Assembly: GCA_903873805.1 (NCBI GenBank)
Contig: CAIQQB010000001.1
Span: 1-36,029 of the forward strand
Origin: an uncultured Opitutia bacterium
GTDB taxonomy: Bacteria > Verrucomicrobiota > Verrucomicrobiia > Opitutales > Opitutaceae
Reading direction: 5' to 3'
Length of the DNA stretch: 36,029 nucleotides
Below the pieces are notes generated by a model. The model was not told the origin of the DNA, searched no databases, and worked only from the letters and a program-made list of their open reading frames with translations. The position numbers and the translations under genes were made by a program. Position 1 is the stretch's first letter; each line of letters begins with the position of its first letter. Positions 15,300 to 23,983 of this stretch are shown here, piece after piece.

Positions 15300-17716
15300 C
15301 AGTCCGCTGTTCCCACGTAGCGGCCGGGGGGCAGGCTGAAACGCCACCGGGAGCCGGACGCCGTGCCCGTGGCTGGCTTGGCGTTGAGCGTAAAGGTGCC
15401 CGCCGGGCCGGCGGGCAGGCTGAGCGTCGCCGTCACGCCGGCCGGCACCGTGAAGCCGAACTCCAACCGCCCCGCCGAGTCGCGTTTCCAGGAAACCGGG
15501 ACCACGCCCGCTTCGGTGACGACCTTGCCCTCGACGGCGTTCAGATCACCGAGGTGGGGTTCGAGGAGAAGTTTTTTGTTGATGGGTATCCCGTCCGCCC
15601 AGCGCACGCCCAGCACATAGGAGCTGAGAAAGTAACCGGGAAACATGCCGTAGATGTGAGCCTTTGATCCGGTCGCAAAATCCTCCCAGGAGCACTGCCA
15701 GGGGGCGGCGACCATCGCGGCCCATTTGCCGCGAAACAGCTCCAGCACGCGCCCGTCGAGGGCGGGACGGTCCAGCGCGTAGAGCTGGGCGATCACATAG
15801 TAGTAGATCATCATGGTGCTGCGCGTGAGCTGGGCCTGCTGGTCCAGCAGGCGGGCGACGACGCGCTCGCGCCGCTCCGGCGGCACCACGCCGCGATCAA
15901 GCGCAAACAGATCCGACTCCAGCGTGGCGGGAGTCAGCTGGCCCGTCAGCGGGAGAGACGGCGGCATCCGGCGGCGGCTGACCCGGTTCTCCGCCATCTC
16001 CGCCTCGTCAAAGTAGCCCGACCAGTAGGTCCCGGTTTTCTCATCCCAGAGCACGGTGTTGATGGCCGCGGCCAGTTCGACCGCCGCCTGGCTGTACTTG
16101 GCCCCGACCGGCGCGTCGCCGGCGAGCGGACCGAGGAAGGCGGCGTCCACGAGGGCGCATTGCACGAAAGCGTTCAGGGTCGTGGTTTCCCCCACGAGAT
16201 AGCCGGTGGGGTTTCCCCAGACGACCCAGTCGCGGGCCCGCACGAGTCCGCGCGGCGTGCGGCGGGAAAGAAAATAATCCATCTGCGCCGCAACTGCGGG
16301 CCAGATTTCGCGCAGGATCGTGGTGTCGCCCGTCGCCTCGTAGTAATGGCGCACGCCGGCGACCCATTCGCAGGCGCGATCCTCCATCTTGGCGTGGATG
16401 TCGAAACGGTCGGACGCGGTATGCGCCTTGACCCAGCCGTCGGGCTGCAGGGTCAGCGCCGTGCGGCGGATCATCGAACCGAGCAGACGCGGGTCGCTGT
16501 AGACCGGCTGGCCGTTCGTGCCGGGCCCGGCCATGGCGGTGCGGGAGAAACTGAAGCCCGGAGGGTCATCGTCCATCCACTCGACACGCTCGCGGTCGGC
16601 GCAATCCACGTAGGAGTCCTCGCTCAGCACCTCGCAGGAGCGGGCGCACAATGCCCACAGCTTGTTCAGAAAGTCATCGTTGGATTGGAAGGAGCCGAGT
16701 CGTTCGAAAGGATACACCCGCTCGACGAGTTTGAAACCGGTGATGGTCGCATGCCCGGACTTTACCGTCACGGAACCGTGTGAGTGTCCACAGGTGTCGA
16801 TGGGGAAGAAAGTCTGCCGGCCCGCCCGCGCCACATACGTCATGCCAAACGGTTCGAGGGTCAGCTGCGTGCCCGCCTCGGCCTCCAGTTCCACCACCGG
16901 GTAGGCCTGCACGATGCGGGTCGCGTCATAGTTAAACTTCTGCCCGGCAGTCAGGACCACCGGCAGGGACGCGCCGCCCGAAAACTGCACCGGCACGGCG
17001 GTCTCGCGCAGCGGCGGGATGAGCTTCGGGGTCAATGGGCCCCAGGCTTCGCCGCTGATACCGGCCGCGGCGGACCACCGACTGTCGTCATAGTTGGTCT
17101 GGGTCCAGTCGCCATCCTCGGCGGTCGCATCCACGAGCGGCTCGCTGAGGTTGGCCCAGGTGGCCGTCGCGCCACGGAATCGGGTCCGGTCGCTCCATTT
17201 CCACGAAGCATCGGACCGCAAAACCTCCCGGCCATCGGCCTCGAGCAAAGCCGTCAGGCCCGGGGTGTGGCGCATTACTTTGCCGCCGGAAAGTTCACCG
17301 GCCACCAGCACCGCGAGGGTGTTGTTGCCCGCGTGCAGGAATGGGGCGAGGTCGATGGCGTCATATTGCGGACCATTGGGCAGGAAGCGCGCGGGACCGC
17401 GTTCAACATACGCGCCGTTGACCCAGAGCACGTAGCGAACGTCGGCAAAGAGATAAAGCAACGCCTGATTGGGCTGCCGCGGCAGGGTGAAAGCCTTGCG
17501 AAAGCCGACCGTCACCCCCGGTTGCTCGACGGGAGGATTCGTCCAGATCATCGCCGACTGCAATTGCTGGCCGCGGGCATCCGTTTTGATGGTCGGGAAC
17601 GCGTGCAACGGCGGGAAGGCGAGCGGCCCTTCAATGGCCGCATAACCCACGCTGTTCAGGGCAAGGATCACCGGAATGATCCGCCGGATGACCTTAAGCT
17701 GGAGCAGTTCTCTCAT
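15299..17716 (-). CDS. GH78-like alpha-L-rhamnosidase
   Basis: This 805-residue exported protein is predicted to release terminal alpha-L-rhamnose. A signal peptide (~8-26, VIRRIIPVILALNSVGYA) is followed by N-terminal beta-sandwich modules (~60-300) containing FRKAFTLP, YVLWVNGAYVERGP and WANLSEPLVDA. The (alpha/alpha)6 barrel (~350-690) carries SYVDCADRERVEWMDD, equivalent to the DCPQRDER-GW-GD signature of GH78, and CSWEDFATGSKAHIYGMFPG, which resembles the W-E-G-S-NH-G region. The C-terminal beta-domain ends RYVGTAD. Acidic residues in DRERVEWMDDD are the likely general-acid region. The signature is altered, so specificity could differ from true rhamnosidases. It lies 159 bp downstream of the GH97 gene on the same strand. 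A weak TTGACT/TAAGAC pair sits at 17781-17807, so it may have its own promoter. Confidence 0.8.
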   Translation of the reverse strand: MRELLQLKVIRRIIPVILALNSVGYAAIEGPLAFPPLHAFPTIKTDARGQQLQSAMIWTNPPVEQPGVTVGFRKAFTLPRQPNQALLYLFADVRYVLWVNGAYVERGPARFLPNGPQYDAIDLAPFLHAGNNTLAVLVAGELSGGKVMRHTPGLTALLEADGREVLRSDASWKWSDRTRFRGATATWANLSEPLVDATAEDGDWTQTNYDDSRWSAAAGISGEAWGPLTPKLIPPLRETAVPVQFSGGASLPVVLTAGQKFNYDATRIVQAYPVVELEAEAGTQLTLEPFGMTYVARAGRQTFFPIDTCGHSHGSVTVKSGHATITGFKLVERVYPFERLGSFQSNDDFLNKLWALCARSCEVLSEDSYVDCADRERVEWMDDDPPGFSFSRTAMAGPGTNGQPVYSDPRLLGSMIRRTALTLQPDGWVKAHTASDRFDIHAKMEDRACEWVAGVRHYYEATGDTTILREIWPAVAAQMDYFLSRRTPRGLVRARDWVVWGNPTGYLVGETTTLNAFVQCALVDAAFLGPLAGDAPVGAKYSQAAVELAAAINTVLWDEKTGTYWSGYFDEAEMAENRVSRRRMPPSLPLTGQLTPATLESDLFALDRGVVPPERRERVVARLLDQQAQLTRSTMMIYYYVIAQLYALDRPALDGRVLELFRGKWAAMVAAPWQCSWEDFATGSKAHIYGMFPGYFLSSYVLGVRWADGIPINKKLLLEPHLGDLNAVEGKVVTEAGVVPVSWKRDSAGRLEFGFTVPAGVTATLSLPAGPAGTFTLNAKPATGTASGSRWRFSLPPGRYVGTAD

Positions 17717-17875
17717 GGAATGGAAGATGCCGCTTGGAGCCCGCGACCGTTGTCCGCTGGAAGGTGAGTTGGAATGGACGGTCTTATTTCAGAACAAAGC
17801 AAGTCAAGGGATGAGCGGCATCTGTCTTCTGATTGGTCGCAAGGTCGGCGCGGACAAATGCCATGGGCGCATTGA

Positions 17876-19837
17876 TCAGTTGGTTGGATTCAAGACGGCA
17901 ACAAATCCACCATGCGGCTTGAGCGTGACCGCAAGCCTTCGGTCTGTGCCCAAGGTCACGGACGACTGGCCGAAGATCTGGCCAGCGCCATCCGTGATGA
18001 GAAGGCCGGTTCCGTCAGTCGTCAGCGGACTGAGGTCGAGCACCAGATGCTTTTCGGCCGCTTCGCCATTGATGCCGGCGACATACCAACGGTTGTCGCC
18101 TTGGCGGGCAAGGACCACGAGCTTCCCCGGATAACCGTCGATGAACTTGGAATCATCCCAGACGGAAGGGACCCGTTTCATGAAATCCCGCACGTAGTCG
18201 GGCATTTTCGCCATGCCCTCGGGAATATCCACGTAGTGCTGCACGCCGGAGGTGAAAATCACCGAGAGCGCCAGCTCAAACGCGGGGGTCGTCTGCAGCT
18301 TGGTCTTGCCGGATTTTTCTAGGCACACGGGGGTGAAATCCATCGGGTCGAACACATTCCTCGTAAAGGGAATCGTCGTGGCATGAGCCGGTTCCTCGTC
18401 GGCATTCTTCTGGTCGAAAGTAATGTATTCGAATCCCTTGATCGCCTCCATTGTCATCAGGTGCGGATAGGTGCGCTGCCAGCCGCGCGGCAGCGTGGAG
18501 CCGTGGAAGTTGACCAGGAAGCCGTAGGGCGCGGCGTCTTCGAGAATATCCAGATAATAGTTGATCATGGGCTGACCGTCGCCACCGAAGAAATCGATCT
18601 TGAAGCCGGCGACGCCCATGGCTTTCAGCCGGTTGAACTCCTGTATGCGGCTTTCATGCGTGAGCAATTTGTCCTTGGGCGTGCCTTTGATGGTATTCCA
18701 ATCCCCGCCGGAATTGTACCATACGAGCACCCCCACATTCTTCGTGCGGGCATGGTCGGCGAGTTCCTTGACCTTGTCGTAGCCGATCTGCTCGTCCCAC
18801 TCCCCATCGATCAGGCTATAGGCCCAGCCCATGTCGGCCGCGTAGTCAATGAACTGCCTCTGCACCTCGTAGATGGTGTTCTTTCTTCCCAGTTGCGCCC
18901 AGCTCCACGCGGCTTTGCCCGGCTTGATGGTGGCGTCAACCGGGCCGGTCGCCTTGTCTGCCAAGTCGGTGCCGAGGGTGGACTCGGCGATGGTCTTCAA
19001 GCTGCCGACAGCAATCAGGCGCCACGGTGTCAGCCACGGCAGGGCCGAGGAGGGATTCACGGGCTGATTGTGAATGGTCTCCCGTGAATCGGGAAAGCCG
19101 ACGGCATACTCGCCATCCGGTGATTCGTGCCGTAGCCGGGTGCCGCAATAAGTCCGACCCAGCGAACCTTCCGAAACCAACACCCACGTTTCCCCCGAAT
19201 GAAACAGGGCCGGGTAGACCCAACCCGCCCCCAGCGTCGAGGGCGTGCCGACGGGAATCTGCTTCTGGTAATATTCCTCGTAGGCCGGATTTGAGGCTTC
19301 GTAGCCCGTCTTGGCGACCTGCATCGGCTGCATCCACGCGACGGTGTCCGGCAGGAAATGGAAGGACGTCACCTCTTCCTGCAGGCGGTGCACCGTCGTC
19401 GAGGTTTCCGGAAAGAAATAGCGAAACGCCACGCCGTCATTCGAGACCTGGAAAATCACATCCATCTTTTTCCCATCCGCGGTCGCCAGGTGAAAGACCT
19501 GCCTGTTCGCCCGGTAGTCGTTCAGGCGGCGTTTCGCCGTCAGGATTTCGTACTTGTCCTCGACCGGTTCCACCGCGGACGCAGAGCTCAAGACCAGTTC
19601 CTTGGAAAAATCCGCGTCATCGCGGATCAATCCCAGCCGCGATTCCTGGAGCACGATCCGGCCATCCTGGCGGATCAGATAGACGGGGGCGCGCACGGCG
19701 TTTAGCCGGAATTCCACCGCCAGCCGGCCATCGGGGCTATTCACCACGCCGGCAGAAGATTGGGCGTGTAGGATGATTCCGGCGATCAGCGCGAGAGAGC
19801 CAATGGTAAAGCGGAGAAGACGGAGCAACGGATGCAT
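17876..19837 (-). CDS. GH97 alpha-glycosidase (alpha-galactosidase-type)
   Basis: This 653-residue exported enzyme has the standard GH97 layout. The signal peptide is RLLRFTIGSLALIAGIILHA. An N-terminal beta-super-sandwich covers ~30-280 (SPDGRLAVEFRL, VAFRYFFPE), and the catalytic barrel covers ~290-560 (YIDYAADMGWAYSLIDGEW-like region, VGVLVWYNSGGDW, GVAGFKIDFFGGDGQ, NFHGSTLPRGWQRTYPHLMT, MEAIKGFEY). The Asp in KIDFF sits where retaining alpha-galactosidase-type GH97 members have their nucleophile, whereas inverting SusB-type members lack it. This favours a retaining alpha-galactosidase. I use ATG 19837, which gives a clean signal peptide. The upstream ATG at 19909 would add a 24-residue proline-rich stretch that looks non-coding. 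It probably leads a two-gene unit with the rhamnosidase. Confidence 0.85.
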   Translation of the reverse strand: MHPLLRLLRFTIGSLALIAGIILHAQSSAGVVNSPDGRLAVEFRLNAVRAPVYLIRQDGRIVLQESRLGLIRDDADFSKELVLSSASAVEPVEDKYEILTAKRRLNDYRANRQVFHLATADGKKMDVIFQVSNDGVAFRYFFPETSTTVHRLQEEVTSFHFLPDTVAWMQPMQVAKTGYEASNPAYEEYYQKQIPVGTPSTLGAGWVYPALFHSGETWVLVSEGSLGRTYCGTRLRHESPDGEYAVGFPDSRETIHNQPVNPSSALPWLTPWRLIAVGSLKTIAESTLGTDLADKATGPVDATIKPGKAAWSWAQLGRKNTIYEVQRQFIDYAADMGWAYSLIDGEWDEQIGYDKVKELADHARTKNVGVLVWYNSGGDWNTIKGTPKDKLLTHESRIQEFNRLKAMGVAGFKIDFFGGDGQPMINYYLDILEDAAPYGFLVNFHGSTLPRGWQRTYPHLMTMEAIKGFEYITFDQKNADEEPAHATTIPFTRNVFDPMDFTPVCLEKSGKTKLQTTPAFELALSVIFTSGVQHYVDIPEGMAKMPDYVRDFMKRVPSVWDDSKFIDGYPGKLVVLARQGDNRWYVAGINGEAAEKHLVLDLSPLTTDGTGLLITDGAGQIFGQSSVTLGTDRRLAVTLKPHGGFVAVLNPTN

Positions 19838-19977
19838 TGGGGAAGGCTGACAAGGAATTGGGGCAAGCGGAGGGCTTAACGGGCGGGGCTGGATCCGGGG
19901 CATGGGCAACGCCGGGGTAGCCTACAGCGAAGGGTGGCGAGTGGAAGCGGATTGTCGCGCTTTCGCGCGCAATCACC

Positions 19978-20156
19978 CTCGACCGGGCCCTGGGCGAAAT
20001 GCTCCAACAGGCCATGGAGCAGCTCTCGCTCAGCGCCTGCGCCTGCGACAGGATATTGAAGTCGCCCGCACCATCGCTGACTTCGCCACCAGCGACCGCG
20101 TCGAGCAGCCGCACCTGCTGAAAGCCCATCCTATCCCGCAGCCTCGACGGCAATAA
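19978..20156 (+). pseudogene. comM: comM 3' remnant, copy 2, frameshifted
   Basis: From CTCGACCGGGCC onward this matches copy 1 at 12969-13135 at about 85% of bases by eye, and encodes [20 protein letters not shown]. One base is missing near 20061 (copy 1 TTGAAGGTGGCC, here TTGAAGTCGCC), so the rest ([20 protein letters not shown]) continues in another frame. The last ~12 codons of copy 1 are not preserved. Nothing upstream of codon ~-60 from the ComM C-terminus is recognisable. It is a decayed relic on the same strand as copy 1, about 7 kb away. Confidence 0.82.
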
Positions 20157-20198
20157 TTCTGATCGAGTGGAGGGTGACGAATTCACCGCCCACCACGC

Positions 20199-20687
20199 CT
20201 AACGGCTGCCGTAAGAACCCACTCTTGGCGCACCGGAGCCCACGCCCCACGCCCGGATCCCGCCTTGACCGGATAGGGCCACGCACATCAAGGCCATCCA
20301 CCCCAGCACGAGGGGCAAAAAGAAGCGCTTCACCAGCCGGCGGTTTCTATCGATGAGGGCCTGGTCGGGTTTCACCCATGACCGATCGATCAGCCAGCGG
20401 ATTCCCGAAGAATCGGATTCCCCATCGAATAGCACAGACCATCGGTCGTCGGAAATAAAGCCCTCCGCCGCCAATTCGCGGATGAAACACGTCTTGCGCC
20501 GCCTGGAAAACGTATCGGCGGTTGCGCGGATCGTAACGCGACCATCGACCTCTTCCACCCGCACCAGCGTGTAGTCGAGGTGAATGAAGCAAAAATCAAA
20601 GGAACGGGACGGGCGGGGTTTGTCCGGGGCGGACTCCATGGGCGGGAAGAGCGCGGCCGGACCAGCCCGGCGCGCTTTGTCAGCCAT
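20199..20687 (-). CDS. Small single-pass membrane protein, function unknown
   Basis: This 162-residue protein matches no family I recognise. A charged, proline-rich N-terminus (~1-30) precedes a soluble region (~30-115) with a hydrophobic-patterned core (FDFCFIHLDYTLVRVEEVDG, VTIRATADTF) and HTH-like spacing in TCFIRELAAEGFISDDRW. A single membrane helix lies at ~122-142 (FFLPLVLGWMALMCVALSG), and a short glycine-rich tail ends the protein. The N-terminus should face the cytoplasm. ATG 20687 follows a run of G residues (GGGGGGGG AATATA) that could serve as a ribosome site. Codon use and GC are like those of neighbouring genes. The antisense frames here are weaker, so I regard it as probably real. 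Confidence 0.55.
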   Translation of the reverse strand: MADKARRAGPAALFPPMESAPDKPRPSRSFDFCFIHLDYTLVRVEEVDGRVTIRATADTFSRRRKTCFIRELAAEGFISDDRWSVLFDGESDSSGIRWLIDRSWVKPDQALIDRNRRLVKRFFLPLVLGWMALMCVALSGQGGIRAWGVGSGAPRVGSYGSR

Positions 20688-21159
20688 TATATTCCCCCCC
20701 CGCCGCGGCGACCCTAATTAATTTTGCGGGCAAAAGCGTTAAGAAAAACTCAAGCCCGATCGATCCTCGTCGGTGAGTGAACCCAGGCTCGGCGTGTCAG
20801 CCCGAAAAGACCCCGTCCCGCTGACCGGTAATCGGCAATTCAAAGGTCCCAGTGTCCAGGTCGGCCTCGGCACCGACCCACGGCCGGCGGCGGCCTTTTG
20901 GGTTGCAGTCTGAATGGACCCAGCCAATGCAATTTGCATCCATTTTCCCTTTGGCGTCCCGCCACCCCACCGGCGGTCCACTGAAGCCAGTCCCTACCCC
21001 CTCCGGAAACCGCCGCCTGCCCTTCCAGCCATGACCGCCCCTGCTTCACTCCTAGCCCGCGCCAGGCCGGCTTGGACCGCGAGCGTGGCTGAAACGGGCT
21101 CCCGCGCCGCCCCCGCTGGAGGCCAAACGGGCCCCCCTCCCTTTCTCAAATAGGAAAAC
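20688..21159. other. 472-bp divergent intergenic region, no gene
   Basis: This lies between the small membrane protein gene and the arabinofuranosidase. It starts with an AT-rich patch (20715-20752) unlike its GC-rich surroundings and ends with AGGA at 21152-21155, a fair Shine-Dalgarno ahead of ATG 21160. Short frames on both strands are proline/arginine-rich and look non-coding. I looked for a riboswitch and could not recognise one. Confidence 0.5.
20722..20735 (-). promoter_or_regulatory. Palindrome TTTTGC-GG-GCAAAA in promoter-like AT patch
   Basis: A perfect 6-bp inverted repeat with a 2-bp spacer lies 35-48 bp upstream of ATG 20687. On the minus strand it sits between a TTAACG and a TAATTA hexamer (spacer 16), so it could be an operator inside the promoter of the small membrane protein. 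The symmetry resembles LacI-family sites. Function is inferred only. Confidence 0.35.
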
Positions 21160-23955
21160 ATGAAAACCAAAATCAGCCTTGTCTTGGTGCTCCTCCTGGC
21201 GCTCACGGTGCCGGTCGCCACGTTGATGATCGCCGCCCAGGCCGCGCGGGGCGGCAACGCGGCTCCGCCCCGGCCCCAGGGCCCCTGTGACATTTACGCC
21301 GCCGGCGGCGCACCTTGTATGGCCGCCCACAGCACCACCCGCGCGTTGTACGCCGCCTACAATGGCCCGCTGTATCAGGTCATGCGTCAGTCGGACGGCA
21401 AGACCCTGGACATCGGCGTCGTCCAGCCCGTCGCGTCGCCGTCCCCGGATGCGGGTGGCTACGCCGACGCTGCCGCACAGGACGCCTTTTGTACCGGCAC
21501 GTACTGCTGGATCACCACGCTCTACGACCAGTCCGGCAAGGGCAACCACCTCGTCCAGCCGCCCCGCGGCGGATTTAGCGGCCCGGCACTGGGCGGGTTC
21601 AACAACCTTCCGGTCGCCGACTGGGCGCCGATCTCGGTCATGGGCCACAAGGTCTACGGCGTCTTCATCGCACCGGGCATGGGCCTCCGTTTGGACGACG
21701 CCAAAGGCACCGCCGTCGACGACCAGGCGGAAGGGCAATACTGGGTCATCAACGGTCAGCACTACAACAACGGCTGCTGCTTCGACTACGGCAACGCCGA
21801 GACCGACAGCCGCGACGACGGCAATGGTACCATGGAAACCACCTACTACGGCAACGCCGCCAACTGGTATCACGGCCCCACCCCGGGCCCGTGGGTCATG
21901 ACCGACCAGGAGAACAACCTGGTGGGTTGCGTGAACCCGGATGGCTCCAAGAATTGTCCCGGTCTGCCGAACATCACCTGGCGATTTGTGACTGCGATGG
22001 CCAAGGGCGAACCCCACCATTGGACCTCCCTGGGGGGCGACTCGCAACAGGGGGAGCTGAAAGTCATGTTCGACGGACCGCGCGTCAACGCCAGCTATGA
22101 CCCGATGCGCAAGCAGGGGGCCATCCTCCTCGGCAACGGCGGCGACAACAGCAACGGCTCGCAGGGCACCTTTTACGAGGGCGCGATGACGGCCGCCGGG
22201 ACCTTCCCGTCGGACGCCACCGATCAGAAAGTACAGGCCAACGTAGTGGCGGCCAATTACGATGTGCCGCGCCTGCGCCTGGCACCGGCGCCGGTCTCCG
22301 CCACCCCGCCGGGACTCCAGACCTTCTCACCGGGGTCTTCGCAGGACACCACCGTGACCTTCACCAACACCTCGGGCGCGCCCGCGTCGGGCGTCACGTT
22401 GGGCATCGCCGTACCCAAGGGGTGGACCGCCATCGGCGCGCAAACAGGGACCGTGGGGACGGTTGCGCCAGGAGCGAGCGTGAGCGCGACCTTCAAGGTC
22501 ACCTCGGGACCGGCGGCCTTCAACGGCGACCTCGTCGGCCACGCCTCCTGGACGACCGATGGGCAGACGCAAACCGAGACCACGATCGAGAAAGTCCGAA
22601 ACGTGAGCCCGGTAACAATCAACGAATTCGCTGTCGGCTCCGGCACCCCGGGCAACGCGACCAACTCGTTCATCGAGCTCTACAACGCCGGGACAAGCGC
22701 GGTGGACCTCTCCAACTGGTCCGTGACCGAGCACCCGACCCAACAGGCCGTGTTTTCGTCGGTGAAGATCCCGGCCGGGACGAAGCTCGCGGCCAAGGGC
22801 TTCTATCTGCTCAGCCTCGCCAACTCCGGACTGGCGGCCCCTGCGCACAAGGGCGATACCACGATCCACGTTCGGAGCACAACCGGCCTGACGGTCGGCG
22901 ACACGATTGAGATCGACACCGGCTCCGGGGTGGAATCGCGCAAGATCGCCAGCCTCGGGACGGCGGCCGGTGCCAGCACGACCCTGTGGCAACCCCTCCC
23001 CGAAGGCCCGGTGCTCACGATCCCCGCCGGCTCCACCAGCGTGCCGGTCTCCAGCGTGGCCGGCTTCGAGGTCGGCCAAAAGATCGGGCTCGGTTATGGC
23101 ACGACCTTCCCCGCCGTGGCCCGGACAGTGGAACAGTATGAGGTGGTCACAGTGACGGCGGTGGGCAAACCCGGCACGCAAGCCTACCTGGCAGCCGATG
23201 CGAAAGCCGGCGACACCAACATCAAGGTGTCATCCGTCGCCAATATTTCCGTCGGCGACAAGATCAGATTGGACATCGCCAGCGTCGGCCATGGCATTGA
23301 AACCGTCACCGTCACAAATGTTGGCACGCAAGCGGCGGGCCGGCCCAGCAGCGGTCGCATCACGAATCCGGGCACCGGGCTCGAACTGGCCGCCCCGTTG
23401 AAATTCAGTCATGCGGCCAACATGCCCTTCAGCGTCAATGGCACGGGAGTCAGCTTCCAGCCGGCGACGACCGTGGCTCACCTGAGCAACGAGCCCGTCC
23501 AGCCACTCGGCACCGGCATCACGCTCGACAGCCCGCTGGCCGCCGACCACGCGATCAACGCGGTGGTGCGCGACGCCGCCGTCACCACCGATGGCTACCA
23601 GGGAACTCAGGCGCCCAACCAATGGTTCGGGGGACCCACCCTCGCCAGCGCCGGCAGCATCGTACTGAGGGACGCGGCCGGCCTGGTCGCGGACAGCCTC
23701 AACTACGGCGGAGTGGTCGACCCCTGGGCCGCCGAAGGTTACCAAGCCGCCTCGGGATCAAATCGGGGCGGTTGCAGCGTGGCTTCGCCCGCCTCAGGCC
23801 GCGGTGGCCGCGGACGCGGCGGTGCCGCCCCCGCCGGCCCGGCCAACGCCCGGAGCGCGGGCCGCATCTCGGACGGCACCGACACCGGCAGCAACTGTGG
23901 AGATTTCCAATTGCAGTCCCCCACCCCCGGCGCTCCCAACCAGAAGCCCCAGTGA
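21160..23955 (+). CDS. GH54-type alpha-L-arabinofuranosidase with NEW3 and lamin-tail domains
   Basis: This 931-residue secreted protein should release alpha-L-arabinofuranose. The signal peptide is ISLVLVLLLALTVPVATLMI. Residues ~40-368 are the GH54 (ArabFuran-catal) domain with TLYDQSGKGNHLVQP, NNGCCFDYGNAETDS, TPGPWVMTDQENNL and ILLGNGGDNSNGSQGTFYEG. Aligned from memory to Aspergillus AbfB, Glu251 corresponds to the nucleophile, Asp329 to the acid/base, and Cys43-53, Cys111-116 and Cys206-207 to its disulfides. A further pair, Cys257/Cys266, is an insertion. Residues ~370-480 are a NEW3-type beta-sandwich. Residues ~485-931 are a lamin-tail domain (VTINEFAVGSGTPGN to SPTPGAPN) that is swollen by three ~60-residue GDTTIHV/VGDTIEID repeats and contains an RGG-rich loop at ~878-895. 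The fungal CBM42 is absent. Confidence 0.85.
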   Translation: MKTKISLVLVLLLALTVPVATLMIAAQAARGGNAAPPRPQGPCDIYAAGGAPCMAAHSTTRALYAAYNGPLYQVMRQSDGKTLDIGVVQPVASPSPDAGGYADAAAQDAFCTGTYCWITTLYDQSGKGNHLVQPPRGGFSGPALGGFNNLPVADWAPISVMGHKVYGVFIAPGMGLRLDDAKGTAVDDQAEGQYWVINGQHYNNGCCFDYGNAETDSRDDGNGTMETTYYGNAANWYHGPTPGPWVMTDQENNLVGCVNPDGSKNCPGLPNITWRFVTAMAKGEPHHWTSLGGDSQQGELKVMFDGPRVNASYDPMRKQGAILLGNGGDNSNGSQGTFYEGAMTAAGTFPSDATDQKVQANVVAANYDVPRLRLAPAPVSATPPGLQTFSPGSSQDTTVTFTNTSGAPASGVTLGIAVPKGWTAIGAQTGTVGTVAPGASVSATFKVTSGPAAFNGDLVGHASWTTDGQTQTETTIEKVRNVSPVTINEFAVGSGTPGNATNSFIELYNAGTSAVDLSNWSVTEHPTQQAVFSSVKIPAGTKLAAKGFYLLSLANSGLAAPAHKGDTTIHVRSTTGLTVGDTIEIDTGSGVESRKIASLGTAAGASTTLWQPLPEGPVLTIPAGSTSVPVSSVAGFEVGQKIGLGYGTTFPAVARTVEQYEVVTVTAVGKPGTQAYLAADAKAGDTNIKVSSVANISVGDKIRLDIASVGHGIETVTVTNVGTQAAGRPSSGRITNPGTGLELAAPLKFSHAANMPFSVNGTGVSFQPATTVAHLSNEPVQPLGTGITLDSPLAADHAINAVVRDAAVTTDGYQGTQAPNQWFGGPTLASAGSIVLRDAAGLVADSLNYGGVVDPWAAEGYQAASGSNRGGCSVASPASGRGGRGRGGAAPAGPANARSAGRISDGTDTGSNCGDFQLQSPTPGAPNQKPQ

Positions 23956-23983
23956 GGAGAAACCGATCCTGGGTCGCTAAGCA

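Noticed and set aside
19838..19909. N-terminal extension of the GH97 protein
   Set aside because: The added residues are proline-rich and precede a perfectly good signal peptide that starts at 19837.
20760..21060. Possible riboswitch or structured leader upstream of the arabinofuranosidase
   Set aside because: I compared it by eye with cobalamin and cyclic-di-GMP patterns and found no conserved core.
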